From contig NZ_MKQR01000028.1 in the NCBI RefSeq assembly GCF_001940455.1, forward strand, positions 696,656-760,655: 64,000 nucleotides of DNA. The letters are read 5' to 3'. Numbering within the stretch: the stretch's first letter is position 1; every line of letters starts with the position of its first letter. Shown here in pieces: positions 36,146 through 44,453 of this stretch. Made by a program: the position numbers and the translations under genes. The DNA comes from Actinokineospora bangkokensis (GTDB taxonomy: Bacteria; Actinomycetota; Actinomycetes; Mycobacteriales; Pseudonocardiaceae). The notes below the pieces were generated by a model. That model was not told the origin of the DNA and ran no database searches. It worked only from the letters and a program-made list of their open reading frames with translations.

Positions 36146-36586
36146 ATGTACAACTCCGGTCAACCGCTGCGCGAGTACCTGGAGTCCTCGCGCAAACCGG
36201 GGGTCAGCCAGCAGTACGCGGTGCTCCCGCGGTCGCTGGCCGAGGCCATGCCGCTGCCCTGGCAGCAGCAGATGGCCCAGCTCCTGCACGAGTTCCACCA
36301 GGTCTACGCCCACCTGGGCTGGCCGGAGTACCGGGTCGTGCCCTCGCGCCGCGAGCGCCTGGTCGACCTCGACGAGGACCAGCTGGCCGAGGTCGGCTGC
36401 TTCGTCGAGATCGACGTCGACGGCGACCTGGTCTACCGCGAGCGCAACGGCAAGCGCATCGAGAACCCCGAGCAGCACACGGTGCTCGTCTCGTGCCTGG
36501 ACCCCATCCCCAGCCAGCACCAGAACGCCAACCAGGACACCCCGCCCCGGGGCATCCCCATGCAGCAAGCCCCCGGTTGGAGTTGA
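36146..36586 (+). CDS. Conserved unknown protein of the T4SS-like locus
   Basis: 146-residue soluble protein with no signal peptide or membrane helix. A compact domain (~25-115) contains MPLPWQQQMAQLLHEFHQV, GWPEYRVVPSRRERL and VDVDGDLVYRE. A Gln/Pro-rich tail follows. I do not recognise a family with known function. It has a good SD (GAGGGAG, 36134-36140) and follows the wall hydrolase by 21 bp, so it belongs to the operon and probably acts on the cytoplasmic side. Confidence 0.8.
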   Translation: MYNSGQPLREYLESSRKPGVSQQYAVLPRSLAEAMPLPWQQQMAQLLHEFHQVYAHLGWPEYRVVPSRRERLVDLDEDQLAEVGCFVEIDVDGDLVYRERNGKRIENPEQHTVLVSCLDPIPSQHQNANQDTPPRGIPMQQAPGWS

Positions 36587-36589
36587 GTC

Positions 36590-36805
36590 ATGGGCATGTT
36601 CACGAAGAAGAAGGACCCCAACCCCGACGAGGGCTGGTACTACAACACCAAGACCAACCAGGTCGAGCACGGCGACGTCGGCAAGGCCATCGACCGCCTC
36701 GGCCCCTACCCCGACCGCGCCTCCGCCGAGCGCGCGCTGGAGACCGCCCACGAGCGCACCCAGGCCGCTGACCAGGCCGACAAGAACTGGGGCTCGGGGG
36801 CGTAA
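36590..36805 (+). CDS. Small SPOR-like domain protein
   Basis: 71-residue protein containing WYYNTKTNQVEHGDVGKAI and RLGPYPDRASAERALE, the pattern of a short actinobacterial family often listed as SPOR-domain-like or misnamed methionine aminopeptidase. The related proteins usually have Cys residues (WYYCLKH); here the Cys is replaced by Asn. It starts 3 bp after the previous stop and is 3 bp from the next gene, so it is clearly in the operon. Its role is unknown. Confidence 0.8.
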   Translation: MGMFTKKKDPNPDEGWYYNTKTNQVEHGDVGKAIDRLGPYPDRASAERALETAHERTQAADQADKNWGSGA

Positions 36806-36808
36806 CCG

Positions 36809-37699
36809 GTGCTCGTCGTCCACGCCCCCACCGAGGCGGACGCCGCGGCGCTGGCGGGTTTCCTGCGCAAGCGCCGCGGTGTGCGGGTCGAGGTCGAGGG
36901 TCTCGCTGTCCGGGTGACCGCCCGGCGCGAGGACCGGGCCGCCGCGGCGCTCGACGCCGCGCTGCCCGACTTCCCGTGGGCCCAGTACGAGGACGGCCAG
37001 GCGCCCGCCCGCGGTGTCCCCGACCCGACCTGGCCGGAGGAGGACCGCACGCCCACCGGGTCCGACCCGGACACCGGCTACGGCGGGTACGCGGTGCCCG
37101 CCTACGGCGGCTACGCCGAACTCGGCAACCAGGGCGGGTACGCCGTGGCGGGCCCCCGGTCCGGGTACGGGCCGCCGCCCGCGCTGCGCCGCGACCACCC
37201 GGGCGAGGTCGAGGTGTCGGTCTACCTCGACTCCGCCGAGGGCCACGAGCGGGTGGAGGCCGCCGTCGAGGGCTTCCTGGCCCACTACGGCGCCCGGGTG
37301 AGCAGCCGGGAGGACCCGGTGCTGGGGTCGTGGTTCCGCCGCATGGGTGCCCGGCTGCGGGTGGCGGCGGGCTCGGAGCTGGGGCTGGAGGCCCGGTTGG
37401 CGCTGGAGCAGAAGCTCCAGCAGCAGAACGCGGCCAACGCCGCCGCGCTCATGCAGAACCTCGGGCCGCTGCTCACCGCCATCCAGGCCCAGCGCGAGGC
37501 GGTCATCCGGCTCGGGCCGGTGCTGGTGGTCAAGGTGGAGGACCAGGTGGTCGTCCACCAGCTCACCACCCAGCAGCAGCTCGCGCTCGACCACCGGCCC
37601 GGTCTGCTCAAGGCGCCCCGGGACGTGCTCGCGGCCATCACCGACCCGGCGCCCGTCCCCGAGCTGGAGCGCCCCGCCCCGCCCGTGATCGGTGGTTGA
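36809..37699 (+). CDS. Protein with TRADD-N/CATRA-associated-like C-terminal domain
   Basis: 296 residues. The N-terminal domain (1-60) reads like a small alpha/beta nucleotide or ligand fold (LVVHAPTEADAAAL). A YGGY-repeat linker covers 90-120. The C-terminal domain (134-276) has VYLDSAEGHERVEAAVE, GSWFRRM at 173-179, MQNLGPLLTAIQ, and VLVVKVEDQVVVHQLT before a DHRP motif. From memory this closely resembles small actinobacterial proteins associated with TRADD-N/CATRA conflict systems with caspase/TPR partners; I cannot check this by search. It ends the nine-gene locus and no caspase or STAND gene is near. Confidence 0.75.
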   Translation: MLVVHAPTEADAAALAGFLRKRRGVRVEVEGLAVRVTARREDRAAAALDAALPDFPWAQYEDGQAPARGVPDPTWPEEDRTPTGSDPDTGYGGYAVPAYGGYAELGNQGGYAVAGPRSGYGPPPALRRDHPGEVEVSVYLDSAEGHERVEAAVEGFLAHYGARVSSREDPVLGSWFRRMGARLRVAAGSELGLEARLALEQKLQQQNAANAAALMQNLGPLLTAIQAQREAVIRLGPVLVVKVEDQVVVHQLTTQQQLALDHRPGLLKAPRDVLAAITDPAPVPELERPAPPVIGG

Positions 37700-37727
37700 C
37701 GACCGCCCGCGCGGACGCCGGAGCGGA

Positions 37728-37733
37728 TAGGGT
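37728..37733 (+). promoter_or_regulatory. -10 box, probable leaderless promoter
   Basis: TAGGGT ends 7 bases before GTG 37741 of the RNB gene, with no SD. It marks a new transcription unit after the secretion-like locus. Confidence 0.5.
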
Positions 37734-37740
37734 CGCGGGC

Positions 37741-39129
37741 GTGGGCCAGGACTTCTCCGCCATCCGCCGCGACTTCGACCTGCCCGAGCACTTCCCGCCG
37801 GGGGTGCGGGCGGAGGCGGAGCGGGCCGTGGTGCGCCACGAGCGGCGCGACGCCACCGACATCCCGCTGGTGACCATCGACCCGCCGGGGGCCAGGGACC
37901 TCGACCAGGCCATGGCCATCGAGCGCACCGGGTCCGGGTACCGGGTGCACTACGCGATCGCCGACCTCGGGTCCGTCGTGGCGCCCGAGGGGGAGCTGGA
38001 CCGGGAGGCCCGGCGGCGCGGGCAGACGCTGTACCTGCCGGACGGGAAGGTCCCGCTGCACCCGCCGGTGCTGTCCGAGGCGGGGGCGAGCCTGCTGCCC
38101 GACCAGGACACCCCGGCGGCGCTGTGGACGATCGAGCTGGACGAGCGGGGCGAGCCGGTCAGCGCCCACGTGGAGCGCGCCCTGGTGCGCTCGCGCGCGC
38201 AGCTGGACTACGACACCGCCCGGCACCCGTCGATGGAGCTGCTGCCCGAGGTGGGCAAGCTGCGCCGCGCGGCCGCGGTGGCCCGCGGCGCGGTGGAGCT
38301 GCACCTGCCCGAGCAGCAGGTGGAGGGCGACGGGTCCACCGGGTACCGGCTGGTGCTGCGGCCGCGGACCGAGCTGGAGGCGTGGAACGCCGAGATCTCC
38401 CTGCTCACCGGCATGTGCGCGGCCCGGATCATGCTCGACGCGCGGGTCGGGATCCTGCGCACGCTGCCCGAACCCGACGACGGCGCCGTGCGGGGCCTGC
38501 GGCGCTCGGCCGCCGCGCTGGGGCTGCCCTGGCCCGCGGGCACGCCCGCCGGGGAGTTCCTGGCCGGGCTCGACCCCGCCCGCCCCGCCGCGATGGCGCT
38601 GTTCATGGACGCCACCCGGCTGCTGCGCGGCGCCGGGTACACCGCGTTCGACGGCGCCGAGCCCGAGCAGCGCCTGCACGCCGGGGTCGCCGCCCCGTAC
38701 GCGCACGTCACGGCCCCGCTGCGCAGGCTCGTCGACCGGTTCGGCACCGAGGTCTGCCTGGCGCTGTGCGCGGGCGAGCCCGTCCCCGACTGGGTGCGCC
38801 GGGCGCTGCCCGAGCTGCCGGGCCTGATGGAGACCTCCGACGCGCTGGCGGGCAAGGTCGACCGGGCCTGCCTGGACCAGGTGGAGGCGTGGGTGCTCGC
38901 CGACCGGGTGGGCGAGGTGTTCGACGCGGTGGTGCTGCGGGCGGAGGCCACCGGGGGCGAGGTGTTCCTCGCGGACCCGCCGGTGCTCGCCAAGTGCTCG
39001 GGGGAGGGGCTGCCGGAGGGGGAGACCACCCGGGTGCGGCTCACCGCCGCCGACCCCGACCGCAGGCGCGTGGGCTTCGAGCGGGCGACTAGCGTCGGTG
39101 CCGACACCGAGTGGAAGGACACCCCGTGA
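37741..39129 (+). CDS. RNB-domain ribonuclease (RNase II/R family)
   Basis: 462-residue 3'-5' exoribonuclease-like protein. It is a compact RNB domain without the usual cold-shock and S1 domains in full: the N-terminus starts near the RNB core and the C-terminal OB-like part is short. Metal ligands are in PPGARDLDQAM, and HYAIADLGSVV, GQTLYLPDGKVPLHP, and AAPYAHVTAPLRRLVDRF are intact. GTG 37741 is set by the upstream -10; the long frame from 36976 is a shadow. Its stop overlaps the next gene's start by GTGA. Confidence 0.92.
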   Translation: MGQDFSAIRRDFDLPEHFPPGVRAEAERAVVRHERRDATDIPLVTIDPPGARDLDQAMAIERTGSGYRVHYAIADLGSVVAPEGELDREARRRGQTLYLPDGKVPLHPPVLSEAGASLLPDQDTPAALWTIELDERGEPVSAHVERALVRSRAQLDYDTARHPSMELLPEVGKLRRAAAVARGAVELHLPEQQVEGDGSTGYRLVLRPRTELEAWNAEISLLTGMCAARIMLDARVGILRTLPEPDDGAVRGLRRSAAALGLPWPAGTPAGEFLAGLDPARPAAMALFMDATRLLRGAGYTAFDGAEPEQRLHAGVAAPYAHVTAPLRRLVDRFGTEVCLALCAGEPVPDWVRRALPELPGLMETSDALAGKVDRACLDQVEAWVLADRVGEVFDAVVLRAEATGGEVFLADPPVLAKCSGEGLPEGETTRVRLTAADPDRRRVGFERATSVGADTEWKDTP

Positions 39130-39794
39130 CCGAGGTCAGCAAGCTCAAGGTCGGCGTGCTCGGCGGCACCGGACCGCAGGGGAAGGGCCTGGCGCTGCGC
39201 TGGGCCGCGGCGGGCCTGTCGGTGGTGCTGGGCTCGCGGGCGGCCGAGCGGGCCGAGTCCGCGGCCGCCGAGCTGCGCGAGCAGGCGGGCGTCGAGCACA
39301 TCACGGGCGCCGACAACGCCGGGTGCGCCGCCGAGGCCGACGTGGTGCTGGTCGCCGTGCCCTGGGACGGGCACCGCGAGCTGCTGGAGTCGCTGCGCGA
39401 GCCGCTGGCGGGCAAGATCGTCATCGACTGCGTGAACCCGCTCGGGTTCGACAAGCAGGGCCCCTTCGCGCTGCCGGTCGAGGAGGGCAGCGCCGCGCAG
39501 CAGGCCGAGCGGGTGCTGCCGGACTCCCGGGTCACCGCCGCCTTCCACCACGTCTCCGCGGTGTCCCTGGCCGACCTGTCGATCACCGACCTGGCCATGG
39601 ACGTGCTCGTGCTCGGCGACGACCGCGAGGCCACCGACGTGGTGCGGGCGCTGGCCGACACCGTCCCCGGCTTCCGCGGCGTCTACGGCGGCAGGCTGCG
39701 CAACGCCCACCAGGTCGAGGCGCTGACGGCCAACCTCATCGCCATCAACCGCCGCTACAAGGCCCACGCGGGCCTGCGCATCACCGACATCTGA
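39126..39794 (+). CDS. npdG: F420-dependent NADP reductase
   Basis: 222-residue NpdG/Fno protein transferring hydride between coenzyme F420 and NADP. The N-terminal Rossmann loop reads VGVLGGTGPQGKGLALRWA, then GSRAAERA, VLVAVPWDGH, IDCVNPLGF and TAAFHHVSA, all typical. GTG 39126 overlaps the RNB stop by four bases and has AAGGA 7 bases upstream. It implies that the organism makes F420, as Pseudonocardiales do. Confidence 0.93.
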   Translation: MTEVSKLKVGVLGGTGPQGKGLALRWAAAGLSVVLGSRAAERAESAAAELREQAGVEHITGADNAGCAAEADVVLVAVPWDGHRELLESLREPLAGKIVIDCVNPLGFDKQGPFALPVEEGSAAQQAERVLPDSRVTAAFHHVSAVSLADLSITDLAMDVLVLGDDREATDVVRALADTVPGFRGVYGGRLRNAHQVEALTANLIAINRRYKAHAGLRITDI

Positions 39795-39802
39795 CCGCGC
39801 GC

Positions 39803-40555
39803 GTGCGCGACGACCTGGGCGCCGACGTCCCGCTGACCACCGCGCCGCGGCGGGTGGTCAGCCTCGTCCCCTCGCTCACCGAGGTGGTGGCCCCGACCGG
39901 GACCCTGGTCGGGGCCACCGACTACTGCACCCACCCGCCCGAGCTGGCCGTGCCCAGGGTCGGCGGGTCCAAGTACCCGGACGTGGCCGCCGTCCGCGCC
40001 CTGGCCCCCGACCTGGTGATCGCCAACTCCGAGGAGAACCGGCCCGAGGAGGTCGGCGCGCTGCGCGCGGCGGGGGTGCCGGTGTGGGTGACGCGGGCGC
40101 CGGAGACCGTGCCGATGGCGCTGGCGTCGGCCCGGCGGCTGTTCACCGAGGTGTTCCGGGCACCGGTCCCGGGGTGGCTGCCGCGGGCCGAGCAGCTGTG
40201 GGGCCGGGAGCTGCCCGAGCGCGCGGTGGCGGTCGTCCCGGTGTGGCGCAAGCCGTGGGTCGTCCTCGGCCGGGACACCTTCGCGGGCGACGTCCTGCTG
40301 CGGCTGGGGGTCCGCAACGCCTACGCCGACCACGCCGAGCGCTACCCGCGCCCGCCGCTGGAGGAGCTGCGGGCGAGCGCGGCGGACCTGGTCGTGCTGC
40401 CGGACGAGCCGTACGAGTTCACCGCGGACGACGGCCCCGGGTTCTTCCCCGGCAAGAAGCCGGTGCTGGTCAACGGCCGCTACCTGACCTGGTACGGGCC
40501 GTCGCTGCTGGCGGCGTGGACAGCGCTCGACGAGGCCATCGGGCGCGCGCTCTGA
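39803..40555 (+). CDS. BtuF/TroA-like helical backbone metal receptor, no signal peptide
   Basis: 250-residue protein of the BtuF/FhuD-like periplasmic binding family. It has RVVSLVPSLTEVV, APDLVIANSEENRPEEV, the long linking helix and the second lobe with DLVVLPDEPYEF. There is no signal peptide or lipobox from GTG 39803, and the upstream sequence gives no better start. It would therefore be cytoplasmic, as in a subgroup of actinobacterial homologues. Ligand and role are unknown. It is 8 bp after npdG, probably in one operon. Confidence 0.85.
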   Translation: MRDDLGADVPLTTAPRRVVSLVPSLTEVVAPTGTLVGATDYCTHPPELAVPRVGGSKYPDVAAVRALAPDLVIANSEENRPEEVGALRAAGVPVWVTRAPETVPMALASARRLFTEVFRAPVPGWLPRAEQLWGRELPERAVAVVPVWRKPWVVLGRDTFAGDVLLRLGVRNAYADHAERYPRPPLEELRASAADLVVLPDEPYEFTADDGPGFFPGKKPVLVNGRYLTWYGPSLLAAWTALDEAIGRAL

Positions 40556-40564
40556 GGACAGGCC

Positions 40565-41515
40565 CTAGGGGCGGAACTCGTCGGTGGCCTCGCGGATCGT
40601 CTCCAGGACGCCGGTGTCGGAGGTGGCGTGCCCGGCGGCGGGCAGGATCGCCAGCCGCGAGTCGGGCCACGCCTGCCGCAGCTCCCAGGCGGTGATCGGC
40701 GGGCACACCACGTCGTAGCGGCCCTGGATCAGCCTGCCCGGGATGCCGGTGAGCTTCCCGGCGTCCTTGAGCAGCTGGTCCTCGGCCAACCAGCCGTCGT
40801 GGGCGAAGTAGTGCAGGGCCAGCTTGGCGAACGCGACGGCGAACCGGGGCTCGGCGTACTGGGCGATCAGCCCGGGGGCGGGCAGCAGCGACACCGTCGC
40901 CCCCTCCCAGGTGCTCCACGCCGTCGCCGCGGCCAGCCGGGTCGTCTCGTCCTGGCCGAACACCATGTCCCGGTAGGCGGTCAGCAGGTCGGCCCCGGCG
41001 GGCACCAGCGAGCGGAACTTGGCCCACGCCTCGGGGAACAGCGCCCCCGCCCCGCCGCCGTAGAGCCAGTCCAGCTCCCGGGGCCGCAGCAGGAAGACCC
41101 CGCGCAGGATGATCTCCGAGACCCGCTCCGGGTGCCGCTGGGCGTAGGCCAGCGCCAGCGTGCAGCCCCAAGACCCGCCGAACAGCTGCCACCGGTCGAC
41201 GGACAGGTGCTCGCGCAGCCGCTCCATGTCGTCGACCAGGTGCCACAGGGTGTTGGCCGACAGGTCGTCGTCGTCGGCCACGTGCGGGGTGCTGTGCCCG
41301 GACCCGCGCTGGTCGAACAGCACGATGCGGTACACCTCGGGGTCGAAGTGCCTGCGCTGCCCGGGGTTGGTGCCCGCGCCGGGGCCGCCGTGCAGCACCA
41401 CCACCGGCTTGCCGGTGGGGTTGCCGCTGACCTCCCAGTACACCCGGTGGCCGTCACCGACGTCGAGCATGCCGCGGGCGTGGGGGTCGATCGGCGGGTA
41501 CAGGGCGGGGGCCAT
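40565..41515 (-). CDS. pip: Prolyl aminopeptidase
   Basis: 316-residue alpha/beta hydrolase of family S33, releasing N-terminal proline. The oxyanion segment HGGPGAGTNPG, DQRGSGHSTPH, nucleophile elbow GGSWGCTLAL, and catalytic His near the C-terminus in PAAGHATSD are all intact. ATG 41515 gives the usual YPPIDPHARGMLDVGDGHRVYWE start; ATG 41533 would add six residues. Confidence 0.94.
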   Translation of the reverse strand: MAPALYPPIDPHARGMLDVGDGHRVYWEVSGNPTGKPVVVLHGGPGAGTNPGQRRHFDPEVYRIVLFDQRGSGHSTPHVADDDDLSANTLWHLVDDMERLREHLSVDRWQLFGGSWGCTLALAYAQRHPERVSEIILRGVFLLRPRELDWLYGGGAGALFPEAWAKFRSLVPAGADLLTAYRDMVFGQDETTRLAAATAWSTWEGATVSLLPAPGLIAQYAEPRFAVAFAKLALHYFAHDGWLAEDQLLKDAGKLTGIPGRLIQGRYDVVCPPITAWELRQAWPDSRLAILPAAGHATSDTGVLETIREATDEFRP

Positions 41516-41628
41516 GCCCTCATGCTGCCCCATGCGGGCGCCCGCGCCCCCGGTCGGTGCGCCGGGGACGCGGGAAACCGCCGCCGCGGCCGAGCTGGAC
41601 AGGCCACGGCCGTGAGAGGGGTTCCGGG

Positions 41629-42489
41629 CTAGTGGAACACGTGCTCCGGGCCGGGGAACTGGCCGCCGCGGACGTCGTCGGCGAACTCGCGCGCCGCGCC
41701 CAGCACCACCGACGCCAGGTCGGCGTACCGCTTGACGAACCGGGGGCCCTTGCCCCGGCGCAGGCCCATCATGTCCTGCCACACCAGCACCTGGCCGTCA
41801 CAGTCGGGCCCGGCGCCGATGCCGACGGTGGGCACCCGCAGCTCGTGGGTCACCCGCTTGGCGACCTCGGCGGGCACCATCTCCATGACGACGGCGAACG
41901 CGCCCGCCGCCTGCAGGGCCAGCGCGTCGGCCACCACGTCGTCGCCCGCCTCGCCGCGGCCCTGCACCCGGTAGCCGCCCAGGTTGTGCTCGCTCTGCGG
42001 GGTGAAGCCGATGTGGCCCATCACCGGGATGCCCGCCGCGGTGAGCGCCTTGACGTGCGGGGCGAAGTGCGCGCCGCCCTCCAGCTTCACCGCGTGCGCG
42101 CGACCCTCCTTCATGAAGCGCACCGCGGTCGCGACGGCCTGCTCGGGGGAGACCTGGTAGGAGCCGAACGGCAGGTCGGCCACCACCAGGGCGCGCTTGG
42201 CGGCGCTGGTCACCGCCCGCACCAGCGGCAGCAGCTCGTCGACGGTCACCGGCAGGGAGGTCTCGTAGCCGTAGACGTTGTTGGCGGCGGAGTCACCGAC
42301 GAGCAGGACGGGGATGCCCGCCTCGTCGAACAGCTCGGCGGTGTACATGTCGTAGGCGGTGAGCATCGGCCACGGCTCGCCGCGGTCCTTCAGCTGCTGG
42401 AGGTGGGGGATGCGGACCCGCTTGGCTGGCGTCGCGGCGGGGGCCGACCCCGTGCCGTAGGGCGCGCTGACTTCGGCGTTCTCGGACAT
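41629..42489 (-). CDS. panB: Ketopantoate hydroxymethyltransferase
   Basis: 286-residue PanB, first step of pantothenate synthesis (alpha-ketoisovalerate plus methylene-THF). [51 protein letters not shown] and [16 protein letters not shown] (in part) are the family signatures with metal-binding Asp and catalytic Glu. An extra ~22-residue Ala/Pro N-terminal tail precedes the barrel. ATG 42489 is divergent from nadE with 239 bp between. Confidence 0.95.
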   Translation of the reverse strand: MSENAEVSAPYGTGSAPAATPAKRVRIPHLQQLKDRGEPWPMLTAYDMYTAELFDEAGIPVLLVGDSAANNVYGYETSLPVTVDELLPLVRAVTSAAKRALVVADLPFGSYQVSPEQAVATAVRFMKEGRAHAVKLEGGAHFAPHVKALTAAGIPVMGHIGFTPQSEHNLGGYRVQGRGEAGDDVVADALALQAAGAFAVVMEMVPAEVAKRVTHELRVPTVGIGAGPDCDGQVLVWQDMMGLRRGKGPRFVKRYADLASVVLGAAREFADDVRGGQFPGPEHVFH

Positions 42490-42688
42490 CGTCGTTCGAC
42501 CGTCCTTCCCTCGAGGCCCGCTTCGGTGCGGGTCCCCGGGTTCGCGCGGATGGCTTGCCCGCCCAGGGTGACAGCGGGGGCCTGCCCCGGCGAGGACAAG
42601 CGACGGACCTCACAGGCCCGCCCGCGGCCGCGCGCGCCCGGCCCCGGTCGAGCGGCCGTGACATCATCGCTGGCGGATGCCGGTCACA

Positions 42689-42709
42689 TTTTCGCCCGTG
42701 AGGCGAAAA
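42689..42709 (+). promoter_or_regulatory. Perfect palindrome before nadE, possible operator
   Basis: TTTTCGCC, 5 bases, GGCGAAAA. The perfect 8-bp arms include AT-rich ends unusual in this sequence and sit 7 bases before the nadE SD (GGAGG, 42717-42721). It could be a repressor site or an RNA hairpin near the SD. The cognate regulator is not known to me. Confidence 0.6.
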
Positions 42710-42728
42710 CTTGATGGAGGATGGCGCC

Positions 42729-44453
42729 ATGCCGCAGCTTCGCATCGCCCTCGCGCAGGTCAACCCCACGGTCGGGGACCTGGCGGGCAACTCCGCGCTG
42801 ATCGTCGAGTGGGCCCGCCGGGCGGTCGGGGAGGGCGCGCACGCGGTCGTGTTCCCGGAGATGGCCCTCACCGGCTACCCCGTGGAGGACCTGGCGCTGC
42901 GCAAGTCCTTCGGCGCCGCGGCCCGCACCGCGCTCGACGACCTGGCGGTCGCCCTGGCCGAGGCGGGCGCGGGCGACATCGCCGCGTTCGTCGGCTACCT
43001 CGACCGCGACGCGGTGGGCCCGCGCAACGCCGCCGCGGTGCTGCACGGCGGGCGGGTCGTGGCCAAGCAGTACAAGCACCACCTGCCCAACTACGGCGTC
43101 TTCGACGAGCGCCGCATCTTCCAGCCCGGCCACGAGCTGGAGGTGGTGCGCCTGCACGGGGTCGACATCGGCGTGGTCATCTGCGAGGACATCTGGCAGG
43201 AGGGCGGCCCGGTCGCCGCGCTCGGCCAGGCGGGCGTCGACCTGGTGGTCTCGCCCAACGCCTCCCCCTACGAGCGGGCCAAGGACGACCAGCGGCTGCC
43301 GCTGGTGGCCCGCCGCGCCGCCGAGGCGGGCGCCCCGCTGGTCTACGTCAACCAGGTCGGCGGCCAGGACGACCTGGTCTTCGACGGCGACTCCATGGTG
43401 GTGTCCCTGGCGGGGGAGCTGCTGACCCGCGCCCCCCAGTTCGTCGAGCACCTGGCCGTGGTCGACCTCGACCTGCCCAGCGTGCCGCGCTCCGACGCCG
43501 TCGACGGCTTCAGCCTGCGCCGGGTCACCCTGTCCGACGACCCGCTGCCCGCCTACGACCCGCTTCCCCTGCCCGCCCCGGCCGAGCCCCTGCCGGAGGA
43601 GGCGGAGGTGTGGTCGGCGCTGGTCACGGGCCTGCGCGACTACGTCGGCAAGAACGGCTTCCGCTCGGTGGTGCTGGGCCTGTCCGGCGGCATCGACTCC
43701 GCCGTGGTGGCCGCCCTGGCCGCGGACGCGCTGGGCCCCGACGCCGTCCACGGGGTCTCCATGCCCTCGGTGTACTCCTCCGACCACTCCAAGTCCGACG
43801 CCGCCGACCTGGCCCAGCGCATCGGCCTGCACTACGAGGTGCAGGAGATCAAGCCCATGGTCGCCACCTTCGTCGACCAGCTCGGCCTCACCGGCCTGGC
43901 CGAGGAGAACGTCCAGGCCCGCTGCCGCGGCGTCACCCTGATGGGCCTGTCCAACCAGCACGGCCACCTCGTGCTGGCCACCGGCAACAAGACCGAGCTG
44001 GCGGTGGGCTACTCCACCATCTACGGCGACGCCGTGGGCGGCTTCGCCCCCATCAAGGACGTCCCCAAGACCCTGGTCTGGTCCCTGGCCCGCTGGCGCA
44101 ACGCCGAGGCCGACAAGCGCGGCGAGACCCCGCCCATCCCCGACAACTCCATCTCCAAGCCCCCCTCCGCCGAACTGCGCCCCGACCAGAAGGACAGCGA
44201 CTCCCTCCCCGACTACGAGCTGCTGGACGCCGTCCTCGACGACTACGTCGAAGGCGACTCCGGCTACGACGACCTCGTCGCCGCCGGTTTCGAGCCCGAC
44301 CTCATCGACAAGGTCCTGCGCATGGTCGACAAGGCCGAGTACAAGCGCCGCCAGTACCCGCCGGGCACGAAGATCAGCTTCAAGGCGTTCGGCCGGGACC
44401 GGCGGTTGCCGATCACCAACTCCTGGCGGGAGGGCAGGCCCCTGCCGCTCTGA
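42729..44453 (+). CDS. nadE: Glutamine-dependent NAD+ synthetase
   Basis: 574-residue two-domain enzyme making NAD from deamido-NAD, with ammonia from glutamine. The nitrilase-like glutaminase domain has its triad: E44 in VFPEMALTGY, a Lys near 116 in KQYKHHLPNYG, and C152 in VVICEDIWQEGG. The C-terminal synthetase has the PP-loop SGGIDS from 319 and a KTELAVGYSTIYGD motif. ATG 42729 has GGAGG 7 bases upstream. The length is shorter than the ~680 of the mycobacterial type and matches the other bacterial subgroup. Confidence 0.95.
   Translation: MPQLRIALAQVNPTVGDLAGNSALIVEWARRAVGEGAHAVVFPEMALTGYPVEDLALRKSFGAAARTALDDLAVALAEAGAGDIAAFVGYLDRDAVGPRNAAAVLHGGRVVAKQYKHHLPNYGVFDERRIFQPGHELEVVRLHGVDIGVVICEDIWQEGGPVAALGQAGVDLVVSPNASPYERAKDDQRLPLVARRAAEAGAPLVYVNQVGGQDDLVFDGDSMVVSLAGELLTRAPQFVEHLAVVDLDLPSVPRSDAVDGFSLRRVTLSDDPLPAYDPLPLPAPAEPLPEEAEVWSALVTGLRDYVGKNGFRSVVLGLSGGIDSAVVAALAADALGPDAVHGVSMPSVYSSDHSKSDAADLAQRIGLHYEVQEIKPMVATFVDQLGLTGLAEENVQARCRGVTLMGLSNQHGHLVLATGNKTELAVGYSTIYGDAVGGFAPIKDVPKTLVWSLARWRNAEADKRGETPPIPDNSISKPPSAELRPDQKDSDSLPDYELLDAVLDDYVEGDSGYDDLVAAGFEPDLIDKVLRMVDKAEYKRRQYPPGTKISFKAFGRDRRLPITNSWREGRPLPL

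Noticed and set aside
28576..37699. Integrative conjugative element
   Set aside because: No relaxase, integrase, Tra/FtsK-type coupling ATPase, att repeats or tRNA are visible, and flanks are housekeeping genes.
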